A DNA stretch of 52,711 bases from an uncultured Eubacteriales bacterium. Its GTDB lineage: Bacteria > Bacillota > Clostridia > Oscillospirales > Acutalibacteraceae. The notes beneath the pieces were generated by a model. The model ran no database searches and was not told the DNA's origin. It was given only the letters and a program-made list of their open reading frames with translations. Location of the stretch: NCBI GenBank assembly GCA_948968885.1, contig CAREUR010000003.1, forward strand, positions 7,087 to 59,797, in the 5' to 3' direction. Shown here in pieces: positions 17,204 to 26,109 of this stretch. The translations under genes were made by a program, and so were the position numbers. The number at the start of each line of letters is the position of its first letter. The first letter of the stretch is position 1.

Positions 17204-17349
17204 TAATAGGTTATGACCGCAAAATTAACATCAAAAAATCACAAAGAATCGGGTTTTGCGATAGTATAAATAAAGTATTTTTTGGCGCATACTTAGAAAA
17301 CATCGGATGTTTGCGTACTTATAAAATGTTTATTAGGGGGAGTTAACGC

Positions 17350-19185
17350 ATGTGCGGGATAATTGGCTACATCGGCTACGGCAACGCTACGCCGCTGCTT
17401 ATTGAGGGTCTTAAAAAGCTGGAATATCGAGGTTACGATTCTGCCGGGGTCGCTGTCCACAACGGAAGCAACTTGGAAGTCGTAAAAGCTAAGGGAAAGC
17501 TTTGTGCTCTTGACGAAAAATTGCAACAAATTCCGCAGTTAGTGGGAAATTTAGGAATAGCGCATACTAGATGGGCTACGCACGGCGAACCTTCTGAGCA
17601 AAATTCGCACCCTATTTTAAGTGTGTCCGGAAAGTTCGCGGTTGTTCATAACGGAATCATCGAGAACTATATCGCAATAAAGGATGAGCTTTTGAAAAAA
17701 GGCATAAAATTTTCATCCGACACGGACACCGAAGTCGTGGCTCAATTGCTCGATATTTATTATGATGGCGACGTTCTGAGCGCTGTGATTAAGGTGATAA
17801 ATAAAATTGAGGGCTCGTACGCGTTGGGGATAATTTGTGCACAGCGCCCGGACGAATTGATCGCAGTAAAAAAGGCTAGTCCGATTATTGTGGGCGTTGG
17901 TGAGGGCGAGAATTTTATTGCTTCAGACGCGACGGCCATAGTATCCCGAACGAAGGATATCATCCGGCTGGAGAATGAGGAAATAGCTATAATTAAGGCA
18001 GATAGTGTTAAGATTTATGATAAGGCGAAAAATGAGGTTTCAAAAGAGATTGTCCATATCGACTGGGATGTTGCCGCCGCGCAGAAGGCGGGATACGAGC
18101 ATTTTATGCTCAAGGAGATAATGGAGCAGCCAACGGCTATTATGAATACGATTAAGGCGCGGATTAAGGATGGGAAAATTGACTTTGAGCAAGACGGCGT
18201 CAGCTTTTCTTTGGCCAATTTAAAAAATATAGATAAAATCTGCATTTTGGCGTGCGGCTCAGCCTACCACGTGGGGTGCGTCGCTAAATATATTTTTGAG
18301 AAGATTCTTCGCAAGCCTGTTGAAGTCGCGGTTGCTTCGGAGTTTAGGTACATGGATCCTATTGTTGACGGAAACACTTTGGTCGTTGCGATTAGCCAGT
18401 CTGGCGAAACGGCCGACACTTTGGCTGCCATGAAAGAGGCAAAAGCGCTTGGCGCTAGGGTTTTGTCTATTGTGAATGTCGTCGGCAGCTCCATTGCAAC
18501 TTGCTCGGACAACGTGCTGTATACTTGGGCGGGGCCCGAAATCGCCGTCGCAACCACAAAAGCCTACAGTACGCAGCTGTGCGTCGTATATATGCTGGCG
18601 ATTTACATGGCAGAAAAGCTTTCCATAATAGATTCCGCGCAGTACGCCGCGTATGTAGAAGATTTGCTCAACCTTCCTTCAAAGGTAAATGAAGCCTTGA
18701 CGGCCCAAGAGTCGATCAAGTCTTTGGCGAAAAATTTTTGTGACTGCAAGAACGTATTTTTCATCGGCAGAAACACCGATTATTCCGTTTCTCTTGAGGG
18801 CTCTTTGAAGCTGAAGGAGATTTCATACATTCATTCTGAGGCCTACTCTGCTGGGGAGCTCAAGCACGGCACGATTTCTTTAATTGAAGAGGGCACGCTG
18901 GTTGTGGCTTTGGCGACCAATGATGCGCTGTTTGAGAAAATGATCAGCAATATAAAAGAGGTCAAGGCCCGCGGCGCGACGGTTTTGACTTTGACTACGG
19001 AAATGCATAGGGCAGAGGCGGAGTCTGTTTCGGACTACTGCATATGCATTCCCAAGACTTCGGACATGATGATGCCTTCGTTGGCCGTTGTTCCGCTGCA
19101 GCTTTTTGCTTATTATATTGCCTATTTAAAGGGCTGCGACATCGACAAACCGCGAAACCTCGCTAAGTCTGTTACCGTCGAATAA
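17350..19185 (+). CDS. glmS: Glutamine-fructose-6-phosphate aminotransferase (isomerizing)
   Basis: 611 residues. It makes glucosamine-6-phosphate from fructose-6-phosphate and glutamine, the entry step for peptidoglycan amino sugars. The N-terminal nucleophile is Cys2 (MCGIIGYIG), followed by RGYDSAG and HTRWATHG of the glutaminase domain. Two SIS domains follow (SQSGETADT, then GRNTDYSVSLEGSLKLKEISYIHSEAY), ending in the conserved DKPRNLAKSVTVE tail. The ATG follows GGGGGAG. No glmM lies next to it, although a mutase of that superfamily ends at the left edge of the window. The upstream leader lacks the usual Gram-positive glmS ribozyme. Confidence 0.97.
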   Translation: MCGIIGYIGYGNATPLLIEGLKKLEYRGYDSAGVAVHNGSNLEVVKAKGKLCALDEKLQQIPQLVGNLGIAHTRWATHGEPSEQNSHPILSVSGKFAVVHNGIIENYIAIKDELLKKGIKFSSDTDTEVVAQLLDIYYDGDVLSAVIKVINKIEGSYALGIICAQRPDELIAVKKASPIIVGVGEGENFIASDATAIVSRTKDIIRLENEEIAIIKADSVKIYDKAKNEVSKEIVHIDWDVAAAQKAGYEHFMLKEIMEQPTAIMNTIKARIKDGKIDFEQDGVSFSLANLKNIDKICILACGSAYHVGCVAKYIFEKILRKPVEVAVASEFRYMDPIVDGNTLVVAISQSGETADTLAAMKEAKALGARVLSIVNVVGSSIATCSDNVLYTWAGPEIAVATTKAYSTQLCVVYMLAIYMAEKLSIIDSAQYAAYVEDLLNLPSKVNEALTAQESIKSLAKNFCDCKNVFFIGRNTDYSVSLEGSLKLKEISYIHSEAYSAGELKHGTISLIEEGTLVVALATNDALFEKMISNIKEVKARGATVLTLTTEMHRAEAESVSDYCICIPKTSDMMMPSLAVVPLQLFAYYIAYLKGCDIDKPRNLAKSVTVE

Positions 19186-19265
19186 GCCCTTGCTAAAAAT
19201 TTCCAAAAATTTTTAATGCAAATTTGAATATTAACCGCGGTATTTGGCCAAGATATAAACATCGG

Positions 19266-19289
19266 CAAATCTAAATTAGCCAAGATTTG
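19266..19289. other. Hairpin between glmS and the DUF1540 gene
   Basis: Seven-base arms CAAATCT and AGATTTG with a 10-base loop, just before the DUF1540 ribosome binding site. GCCAAGAT occurs twice in this region (near 19247 and within the hairpin). It could be a weak terminator or an mRNA processing site. Confidence 0.3.
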
Positions 19290-19319
19290 TTAATTTGTGT
19301 TTATTGGAGGCGATCATCT

Positions 19320-19490
19320 ATGAGCGACAAGGACGCGAACCCCTGTATAAAATGCTCGGTTGTCCAGTGTAAGCATCATTGCGGAACGGTGGACTACTGC
19401 GCGCTGGACGAGATACAAGTGGGCACTCACGAAGAAAACCCAACCGTGGTGCAATGCACCGACTGCGAATCCTTTGAGGTGAAAGGTTAA
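19320..19490 (+). CDS. DUF1540 cysteine-rich small protein
   Basis: 56 residues with eight cysteines, arranged as CxxC, then C with 3 residues to the next, then a single C, and a final CxxC (QCTDC). This matches DUF1540, small putative metal-binding proteins common in Clostridia and often linked to sporulation or stress; their function is unknown. The ATG follows TTGGAGG by 9 bases. A strong terminator closes the unit 40 bases downstream. It may be read through from glmS or have its own unseen promoter. Confidence 0.8.
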   Translation: MSDKDANPCIKCSVVQCKHHCGTVDYCALDEIQVGTHEENPTVVQCTDCESFEVKG

Positions 19491-19529
19491 AATTTTCACT
19501 GGATTCTTTAAAATTTATTTTTCTTGTGC

Positions 19530-19574
19530 GGAAATAAAAATGCAAAAAGTTGTGTTTTTGTTTCCTTTTTTTTT
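19530..19574 (+). terminator. Strong rho-independent terminator after DUF1540
   Basis: A 16-bp stem (19530-19545 with 19550-19565, three G-T wobbles), an AAAG tetraloop, and nine T after it. Confidence 0.85.
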
Positions 19575-19589
19575 CGATTATGGTATAAT
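19561..19589 (+). promoter_or_regulatory. Promoter of azlCD
   Basis: A perfect TATAAT (19584-19589) with TGG before it. The -35 position TTTCCT is poor, so it relies on the extended -10. It overlaps the T-run of the preceding terminator. The leader to azlC is about 80 bases. Confidence 0.5.
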
Positions 19590-19673
19590 AACTTTATCTG
19601 TTGATGCTCGCCACTGCGCGCTCGTTTACATTTTATGGCAGTTTAAATTTGGGTTAGGAGGCACTACATAATA

Positions 19674-20414
19674 ATGGAAAAAAGCAAATCTTTATTTATG
19701 CAAGGCTTAAAAGAGGGTTTTCCCATTGGAATGGGATATTTGCCGCTTGCCTTTTCTTTGGGCGTTAATGCGGCTACGGACGGTTTTCAGTTTTTCACGT
19801 CTATCGCTATGTCTTTGTTTAGCTTTACCGGGGTTGGCCAGATGGATGCAATGGCTTTGATGCTTGAGAACGCGACTTATTTTAGCATTTTTATTGCGCT
19901 CATGGTCATTAACCTTAGGAATATCGTGCTTTCGCTGTCTTTGACTCAAAGATTAGAGGAGAACGTGAGTTTGTGGAAGCGCTTGATAATTGCAATGGGG
20001 AACACTGATGAAATTTTTGCTCTTACGATCCGAAGAGAGGGAAAAATTCCGGCAGACTACTTTATCGGTGTTATGACGTTTCCGTACTTGGCTTGGTCCG
20101 TCGGCGCCATAGTCGGCAATTTGGCAACTACTCTTGTGCCAAGGGACATTTGCATCGTTATGAGCATGGCGCTATATGCTATGCTGGTGGCTGCGGTTGT
20201 TCCGGCAGTTAAGAAGTCCCGCCCAATCTTATTTGTTGCGCTTTTGTCCGGAGTATTGAGCTTTATTATGCAAGGGGTCAAGCCCATAAGCGACGTATTG
20301 ATCAGCCTAATGGGCAAATCGGCTTCGTCTTGGATTTTGGTTGCGGGCTCAGTCTTTACTGCAGCGGTCGCTGCGTGCATTTGGCCAGTTAAAGATAGCG
20401 AGGAGGAAAATTAA
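19674..20414 (+). CDS. azlC: AzlC family branched-chain amino acid exporter, large subunit
   Basis: 246-residue integral membrane protein. The family motif near the N-terminus (GFPIGMGYLPLAFSLGV, about residues 14-30) is diagnostic, and several hydrophobic segments follow. With AzlD it exports branched-chain amino acids, as shown for the Bacillus subtilis azl locus. AGGAGG lies 12 bases before the ATG, slightly far. azlD follows after two bases. No Lrp/AzlB regulator gene is adjacent. Confidence 0.9.
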   Translation: MEKSKSLFMQGLKEGFPIGMGYLPLAFSLGVNAATDGFQFFTSIAMSLFSFTGVGQMDAMALMLENATYFSIFIALMVINLRNIVLSLSLTQRLEENVSLWKRLIIAMGNTDEIFALTIRREGKIPADYFIGVMTFPYLAWSVGAIVGNLATTLVPRDICIVMSMALYAMLVAAVVPAVKKSRPILFVALLSGVLSFIMQGVKPISDVLISLMGKSASSWILVAGSVFTAAVAACIWPVKDSEEEN

Positions 20415-20416
20415 AA

Positions 20417-20752
20417 ATGAACAACACTTATGCGATCATCGGCGTAATTATTTTGTTTGTTACGACTTATTTTACCAGGATGTTACCGCTAGTTTTTTGC
20501 AAAAAGCCTATCCAAAACACGTTTTTAAAATCTTTGTTAGCATATTTGCCATACGCTGTTTTAACTTCCATGTTAATTCCAGAAATCTTTAATGGCCCAT
20601 ACGGCTTAATCCCCGGCATTTTAGGGTTTATCGTTGCGGTGGCGCTATCTTACCTCAACCGCAGCCTGATTATTGTTTTGGCCGTCTCAACCGTGGTTAC
20701 GTATATCGCTATGATATTTAACCCTCAAATAATGGCTATGATTGGGGTATAG
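20417..20752 (+). CDS. azlD: AzlD family branched-chain amino acid exporter, small subunit
   Basis: 111-residue protein with about four hydrophobic segments, including FVTTYFTRMLPLVF near the N-terminus and a conserved LPYAVLTSM region, typical of AzlD. Its ribosome binding site GAGGAGG lies inside the end of azlC, so the two are co-expressed. The pair is closed by a strong terminator. Confidence 0.9.
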   Translation: MNNTYAIIGVIILFVTTYFTRMLPLVFCKKPIQNTFLKSLLAYLPYAVLTSMLIPEIFNGPYGLIPGILGFIVAVALSYLNRSLIIVLAVSTVVTYIAMIFNPQIMAMIGV

Positions 20753-20773
20753 TGAGCTATAAATAAAGTAAAA

Positions 20774-20808
20774 ATTCCGCCGAAGATAAATCAGCGGAAT
20801 TTTTTTTC
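20774..20808. terminator. Terminator between azlD and the recombinase gene
   Basis: Perfect 7-bp arms ATTCCGC and GCGGAAT over a 13-base loop, followed by eight T on the plus strand and preceded by A-rich sequence, so it may act in both directions. Confidence 0.85.
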
Positions 20809-20820
20809 GTAAATAATTAA

Positions 20821-21792
20821 TTATTGCTTTATTTTTGACAAGGGGTTGGACGAAATTGCCTTTTGAATTTGCTTATTTGAAAGGTGAGTGTATATCTCGG
20901 TAGTACCAAGATTTGTGTGGCCAAGAATATCCTTTAGCACGCGGATATCGACTTCGCCGTATTGATACATCAACGTTGCCGCAGTATGACGCAATTTGTG
21001 AACAGAGTAGCCCTGATTATCAAGACCAATATTTTTGAGACATTTTTTCACTATAAACTGCACCGTCTTGGGGCTAATCCTCTTATTGTTCCTGCTTATA
21101 AACAGCGCGTTTCTGTCCTTTAAATTGCTTTTTGGCCGCACTTTCATGTAATTTTCTAACGCCAAAAGGCAAGCCTTGTTCAAATATACAATGCGTTCTT
21201 TGTTGCCCTTACCCGTTAATTTTAGCGTATTGTCGCTTCGGATATCATTTAAATTGATCCCAACAAGCTCCGACAGTCTCATTCCACAGTTTAAAAATAA
21301 AGTCAAAATGCAATAATCCCGCTCTTTATATGGGCCTTTAACGCAGTTTAAGAGCGATATACTTTGCTCTAACGTTAAAAACTTTGGTAAAGAAGCCTTT
21401 CTTTTAGGCATGTCAAGATCTTTAGTAGGGTCATTTTTCAGCAAGCCTACCTTATTGACAAGGTAATTAAAAAATGACTTTAAGCTAGAGATTTTCCTGG
21501 CTCTAGTGGCGGCATTATTTTTGCGCTCCACTAGCAAATAATTAAGATACTCGTATATGTCTGTGAGCGTTATCGTTTCAATCAATTCGATATTTACATC
21601 CTTTATAGGAATCTCCTCAAACGCAGCAGACTCCGAAACTAACTTTTTTGAGTATTTGATGTATCTGAAAAAAGTGCGCAAATCAGTGTAATATTCATTC
21701 ACGGTTTTTGGGGACTTGCCTTTAACTGTTTGCATATAGCCTAAAAAATCTAGCAAAACCGGAGGTGCCTCATATATTATAGTTGTTCTCAC
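20821..21792 (-). CDS. Tyrosine recombinase, XerC/XerD-like
   Basis: 323-residue site-specific recombinase. The full catalytic set is visible: Arg172 (CGMRLSEL), Lys195 (TGKGNKER), His265 and Arg268 (HKLRHT), His292 (LGHTNL) and Tyr301 (TEIYTHL). The N-terminal SAM-like core-binding domain is normal. Length and motifs fit chromosome-dimer resolution (XerC/XerD/CodV type) rather than a phage integrase, and no mobile-element genes surround it. I chose the GTG start, 12 bases after AAAGGA; the open frame upstream overlaps a -10 element, so earlier starts are unlikely. It lies just after ileS on the same strand. Confidence 0.85.
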   Translation of the reverse strand: MRTTIIYEAPPVLLDFLGYMQTVKGKSPKTVNEYYTDLRTFFRYIKYSKKLVSESAAFEEIPIKDVNIELIETITLTDIYEYLNYLLVERKNNAATRARKISSLKSFFNYLVNKVGLLKNDPTKDLDMPKRKASLPKFLTLEQSISLLNCVKGPYKERDYCILTLFLNCGMRLSELVGINLNDIRSDNTLKLTGKGNKERIVYLNKACLLALENYMKVRPKSNLKDRNALFISRNNKRISPKTVQFIVKKCLKNIGLDNQGYSVHKLRHTAATLMYQYGEVDIRVLKDILGHTNLGTTEIYTHLSNKQIQKAISSNPLSKIKQ

Positions 21793-21828
21793 GCGTTTCA
21801 AAATTCCTTTCAAAGCATTTCGAAAAAC

Positions 21829-21858
21829 AATTATACAAAACAATTATTTTGTATAATT
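21829..21858. promoter_or_regulatory. AT-only inverted repeat with TATAAT on both strands
   Basis: Perfect 12-base arms (21829-21840 and 21847-21858, key core TTATACAAAA/TTTTGTATAA) around a 6-base centre. It lies between the ileS stop and the recombinase start. Each arm contains TATAAT when read outward, at 21852-21857 on plus and 21835-21830 on minus, so it may be an operator over the recombinase promoter or a pair of facing promoters. Confidence 0.5.
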
Positions 21859-21887
21859 AAAGCTGTTTCAACTCTAACACTTTGCTT

Positions 21888-24680
21888 TTATTTCAATATA
21901 TCAGCACATCGACTGCAAATGTTTTCTCCACTAGCGTTTTCTCCAACAGTAGTGCTAAAAGTCCAGCAGCGCTCACATTTTTTACCCTCAGCGCGAGTAA
22001 TCGTAACCGACAGCCCTGGCATATTTTCTGCAACATATTTTCCCTTGCCAGTGTTCTCAAGCTTAACCTGAGAAACAATAAAAATTTCTTTCAATTTATC
22101 TCCCATTGATTCAACAAAATCGTAAAGTTCCCCGTCGCAGTGTAAAACTACGCATGCCTCTAAAGAAGATCCAATTGTTTTGGCCGCTCTTGTCATTTCT
22201 AGCGCTTTTTGGACGGCTTCCCTTAGCTGTTCAATTTTATCCCAAGTTGCAACAAAATCTTCACTAACGTTTATATCGAGCTTTTTCGGCATAGGATTAA
22301 ACAAAACCGAGCCGACATCGCAGCCTTTTGCATGAGGCATGTGCTCCCAAATTTCTTCCGCTGTAAATGCAAGAATCGGTGCCAACAATCGAGTAATCAC
22401 AGTCAAAATATGATAAATAGTAGTCTGAGCAGCCCTTCGCAATAAGCTGTCCGCAGCCTCGACATAAAGGCGATCCTTCAGAACATCAAAATAAAAGTTA
22501 GACATATCCACCACGCAGAACTTCCGCACGCTATGGTAAATCTGATGAAACTCAAAATTTTCATAAGCGTCCTTAGCCTTGCTGACAAGCTTGTTGAGTT
22601 TGTCAAGTGCCCATTTATCCATCGGCATCAGCTCGTCTAAGTCGACCATATCCGCGTTCGGATCGAAATCATAAAGGTTCCCCAAAATATATCTAGCGGT
22701 ATTCCTGATCTTTCGATAAGCCTCCGAAAGCTGCTTCAAAATTTCAGGCGAAATCCGCACATCCGCATGATAGTCAGAAGAAGCAACCCAAAGCCTCAAA
22801 ATATCCGCGCCATATTGGTTAACAATCTGCTGCGGCTCAATTCCATTGCCCAAAGACTTAGACTGCTTTTTGCCCTCGCCATCAACAACCCAGCCGTGTG
22901 AGATAGCCATTTTATAAGGCGCCGCGCCCGTGGTGGCAACAGAGGTCAAAAGCGAAGACTGAAACCAGCCGCGGTATTGGTCAGCTCCTTCAAAATATAA
23001 ATCCGCCGGCCAAGCAAGGTCATCCCTCAACGCGCAAACTGCCGCATGTGAGACACCAGAGTCAAACCAAACGTCCATAATATCGGTCTCTTTCCTAAAA
23101 TCGCAGTTGCCACATTTTGGACATCTCACACCCTTAGGTAAAAGCTCCTTGGCAGACCTCTCAAACCAAGCATCTGAGCCTTCCGCGCTAAAAATCGCTG
23201 CCACATTCAGCATAACGTCTTTATCAATCAAAGGCTCACCGCATTCCTTGCAAAAGAAGATCGGCAAAGGCACACCCCATTTTCTCTGCCGAGAAATGCA
23301 CCAGTCCTTGCGGTCTTTAACCATAGAGGTAATCCGATCCTGGCCCCAAGCCGGAAGCCACTTAACGCTGCGAATCGCGGCAACAGCTTTGTCCTTAAAA
23401 TCCTCAACCGAGCAAAACCACTGTTCAGTCGCCCTAAAAATAATCGGATGCTTGCAGCGCCAGCAGTGTGGATATTGGTGGTCAATTTTTTCCGTCGCAA
23501 AAAGCGCACCCGTACTTTCAAGGTGTTTAGCAATAGCTGCACCAGCTTTTTCGGTCGAAAACCCTGCAAATTGCCCGGCCTCTGCCGTCAATACGCCATT
23601 CTCATCAACCGGAACAATAACGTCAATCTGCTTGTAATTCTGGCAAACGTCAAAATCTTCGACTCCGTGCCCCGGCGCCGTGTGGACGCACCCCGTGCCA
23701 GACTCCAAAGTCACATGATCCCCCACAATGACTAAAGATTCCCGGTCTAAAAACGGATGTTCCGCCGTCATAGACTCAAGTTCAGCGCCAGTCAATGAAC
23801 CAACCACTTGATAATCGCCGATGCCCGCCTTGCCCATCGCAGACTCGCAAAGCTTCTCTGCAATAATGTAGAACTCATCGCCAGCCTTCACCACATTATA
23901 TTTGAAGTCCGGGCCAACGCAAATAGCCACGTTCCCCGGCAAAGTCCAGGTTGTGGTCGTCCAAATGACAAAATAAGTTTTGCTCAAGTCAACACCCAGC
24001 ACTGTAAGCTTTCCATTGTCGTTTTTGACCCTAAACTTCACATAAACCGAGTAACAAACGTCATTTGCGTACTCGATTTCGGCCTCAGCAAGCGCCGTTT
24101 TGCAATCCGAGCACCAGTAAACCGGCTTCAACCCACGATAGATATGCCCATCGCAAGCCATCTTGGCAAAAACCTCAATCTGCTTGGCCTCGTACTCCTT
24201 CTGCAAAGTAATGTACGGATTGTCCCAGTCCGCCAAGATGCCAAGCCGCTTAAACTGTCCCCTCTGATCATCGATATAATCCAAAACAAAGTCACGGCAC
24301 AGCTTGCGAAGTTTCATATCCGAAATTTCAGCAGAATTGCTAACACCGGCCTTTTTGCGAGCCTTAAGTTCAGTCGGCAGCCCGTGAGTGTCCCATCCCG
24401 GCACAAAAGGCGCCTTAAAGCCCGACATGTTCTTATATTTAACGATAAAATCTTTCAAAATATGATTCAAAGCGTGGCCAATATGTATGCTTCCGTTGGC
24501 GTAAGGAGGGCCGTCATGCATGATATAAAGAGGTTTTCCCTCATTTTTTTGCATCAATTTATCGTATAAAGCGTCATTCTCCCACTTTTCCAAAAATCCA
24601 GGTTCGCGCTGCGGCAGCCCCGCGCGCATCAGGAACTCCGTTTTAGGAAGATTCAGCGTAGCATTGTAATCCTCAGGCAT
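21888..24680 (-). CDS. ileS: Isoleucyl-tRNA synthetase
   Basis: 930-residue class Ia synthetase. The HIGH motif is at residues 66-69 (SIHIGHA). The CP1 editing domain carries GTGCVHTAPGHG. The second signature is KQSKS near residues 601-605 (the usual form is KMSKS), and a C-terminal zinc knuckle CERCW...CSRC is present. The ATG follows GAGGAGAG. It lies 56 bases after divIVA in the sepF-divIVA-ileS order typical of Gram-positive bacteria. No T-box leader fits in the short gap, so expression probably depends on the sepF promoter. Confidence 0.97.
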   Translation of the reverse strand: MPEDYNATLNLPKTEFLMRAGLPQREPGFLEKWENDALYDKLMQKNEGKPLYIMHDGPPYANGSIHIGHALNHILKDFIVKYKNMSGFKAPFVPGWDTHGLPTELKARKKAGVSNSAEISDMKLRKLCRDFVLDYIDDQRGQFKRLGILADWDNPYITLQKEYEAKQIEVFAKMACDGHIYRGLKPVYWCSDCKTALAEAEIEYANDVCYSVYVKFRVKNDNGKLTVLGVDLSKTYFVIWTTTTWTLPGNVAICVGPDFKYNVVKAGDEFYIIAEKLCESAMGKAGIGDYQVVGSLTGAELESMTAEHPFLDRESLVIVGDHVTLESGTGCVHTAPGHGVEDFDVCQNYKQIDVIVPVDENGVLTAEAGQFAGFSTEKAGAAIAKHLESTGALFATEKIDHQYPHCWRCKHPIIFRATEQWFCSVEDFKDKAVAAIRSVKWLPAWGQDRITSMVKDRKDWCISRQRKWGVPLPIFFCKECGEPLIDKDVMLNVAAIFSAEGSDAWFERSAKELLPKGVRCPKCGNCDFRKETDIMDVWFDSGVSHAAVCALRDDLAWPADLYFEGADQYRGWFQSSLLTSVATTGAAPYKMAISHGWVVDGEGKKQSKSLGNGIEPQQIVNQYGADILRLWVASSDYHADVRISPEILKQLSEAYRKIRNTARYILGNLYDFDPNADMVDLDELMPMDKWALDKLNKLVSKAKDAYENFEFHQIYHSVRKFCVVDMSNFYFDVLKDRLYVEAADSLLRRAAQTTIYHILTVITRLLAPILAFTAEEIWEHMPHAKGCDVGSVLFNPMPKKLDINVSEDFVATWDKIEQLREAVQKALEMTRAAKTIGSSLEACVVLHCDGELYDFVESMGDKLKEIFIVSQVKLENTGKGKYVAENMPGLSVTITRAEGKKCERCWTFSTTVGENASGENICSRCADILK

Positions 24681-24736
24681 CTATAACAACTCTCCTCAAA
24701 ATTTCTCACACACATTCAACTTTGACCAATTCTCGC

Positions 24737-25405
24737 TCACTTAACAGGCTCACTAATGTTGTAATCTTCGCCAAATTTTAAATCTGCAAATTTGCTCGAG
24801 CCCGACACATCAGCATTCGGATCCTCCACCATTGCTTCAGCTGTCGGCGCAGGCGGTTCAACAACATTTTCGTTATCTATTGCGGTCTCGTTACTCTCAG
24901 CTGGCTTATTAGCGGCACTAGCGTTATTTCTAGAGTTAAAATCGGCAGGCAGGCGGTCTTCTGCATTAAAGGAGTTCACCAACTTCAAGTGCTCCTTATA
25001 CAAAGACAAAATATTAGAACGAAAGTCCTTAACGGCCTTCTTCATGCTGGCCAAAATCTCTTTCTGCCGCAACACATCGCCATTTATGCTGTTCAATATC
25101 TGGTCCGCCCGAAGTCTAGCGTCAGCAATAATAGCGTCAGCTTCCTTCTTAGCGTCTGCAATAGCCGCCGTAGACAGCTTCTGAGCACTCACCAAAGCAG
25201 TTTTAACGCTATCTTCATCCTCGCGGTATTGCCCAACCCTATCAGCCAGAATTTTAATTTTCTCGGTCAGGTCCAAAACTTCCTTCTGAAGCTTTTCGTA
25301 AGAGACCTGAACCTCATCCAAAAAATTATCAACATCCTCGGCCTTGTAGCCGCCAAAGCCCGACTTACCAAATTTAACATCCTTAATATCATTAACAGTC
25401 AACAT
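24737..25405 (-). CDS. divIVA: DivIVA cell-division/polar organiser protein
   Basis: 222-residue coiled-coil protein that binds negatively curved membrane at poles and septa. The N-terminal lipid-binding domain is clear: LTVNDIKDVKF at residues 2-12, FGGYKAEDVDNFLDEV after it. Long helical heptads follow, then an acidic, Ala/Pro-rich tail. The ATG follows GGAGGA. It sits between sepF and ileS. The ylmG (YggT) and ylmH genes that often lie between sepF and divIVA are missing here. Confidence 0.93.
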   Translation of the reverse strand: MLTVNDIKDVKFGKSGFGGYKAEDVDNFLDEVQVSYEKLQKEVLDLTEKIKILADRVGQYREDEDSVKTALVSAQKLSTAAIADAKKEADAIIADARLRADQILNSINGDVLRQKEILASMKKAVKDFRSNILSLYKEHLKLVNSFNAEDRLPADFNSRNNASAANKPAESNETAIDNENVVEPPAPTAEAMVEDPNADVSGSSKFADLKFGEDYNISEPVK

Positions 25406-25443
25406 AAAAAATCCTCCAACGCTGTGCAAAGTTCATTAATTCA

Positions 25444-25899
25444 TTAAAAATAAACGCCGCTATTCTCGAGTTCGTCCAAAAGGTCGTTCCCACTAAAGCC
25501 AACGTTATAAGGCGTAATGATATAAGTGCTAGTGGCAACCTTCTTAATTTGGCCGCCGTTAGCATAAGCAACACCGCTCAAAAAGTCAAGAATCCGGCGA
25601 GCTTCGTCCCTGTCAGTGTTTTCAAGATTCAAAACAACAGTATGCATTTTAATAAGTTCGTCCGCTATAGCGCGAGTATCCTCGCCAAAACGCTCCGGTT
25701 TAAACAAAACTACCTGAAGTTGAGCTGTAGCATGGATATTTACGACCTTATTGTTTTGAGCACTGGCGCGTGTCGATGAGCTTCTTGGTTCGTTCTTTTT
25801 ATTAGTCCAACTTTCAAAACTGTCTTGTTCATAATCATACTCAAATTCGTCTTCTGGCGGGGTTAACATTTCCTTAAATTTTTGTACTAATCCTGGCAT
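25444..25899 (-). CDS. sepF: Cell division protein SepF
   Basis: 151 residues. SepF forms rings that bundle FtsZ and tether it to membrane. The N-terminal amphipathic helix MPGLVQKFKEML, an acidic linker (about 15-50), and the C-terminal globular domain (VVLFKPERFGEDTRAIAD, VVLNLENTDRDEARRILDFLSG) are all present. The ATG follows GGGAGGC; the open frame 13 codons upstream has no signals. It is first in the sepF-divIVA-ileS unit, driven by the promoter at 26009-26037. Confidence 0.94.
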   Translation of the reverse strand: MPGLVQKFKEMLTPPEDEFEYDYEQDSFESWTNKKNEPRSSSTRASAQNNKVVNIHATAQLQVVLFKPERFGEDTRAIADELIKMHTVVLNLENTDRDEARRILDFLSGVAYANGGQIKKVATSTYIITPYNVGFSGNDLLDELENSGVYF

Positions 25900-26008
25900 A
25901 ATTTTAGCCTCCCAAAATTTTTTATAATTAAATTCCAATTTATAAAAAATCAGAATTCAAAAGGCAAAAAGGTTCACATAAAATAAAGGCGCAAACCCAA
26001 TTAATAAT

Positions 26009-26037
26009 ATTATGAACAATTTTTTCTTTGATGTCAA
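26009..26037 (-). promoter_or_regulatory. Promoter of sepF-divIVA-ileS
   Basis: On the minus strand: consensus TTGACA (26037-26032), a 17-base spacer, CATAAT (26014-26009). The leader to sepF is about 100 bases, too short for a T-box. The rest of the 210-base gap up to the HlyD-like stop codon is AT-rich with nothing else recognisable. Confidence 0.8.
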
Positions 26038-26109
26038 CAAATAAACGTTGCATTTTATGAAAACGTCCAAAATTTTTTTGGTAATTTTATAGTAACGAAA
26101 AAGAAAAAC

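Noticed and set aside
19196..19218. AAAAATTT...AAATTTTT palindrome after glmS as a terminator
   Set aside because: It consists of A/T only with no GC in the stem and no dedicated T-run; likely just AT-rich spacer.
20821..21792. Tyrosine recombinase as evidence of a prophage or integrative element
   Set aside because: Its size and motifs fit a housekeeping Xer protein, and there are no excisionase, capsid, relaxase or flanking attachment repeats nearby.
24681..24736. T-box riboswitch before ileS
   Set aside because: The gap to divIVA is only 56 bases and the leader of the whole sepF unit is about 100 bases. Neither can hold a T-box, and no T-box core sequence was seen.
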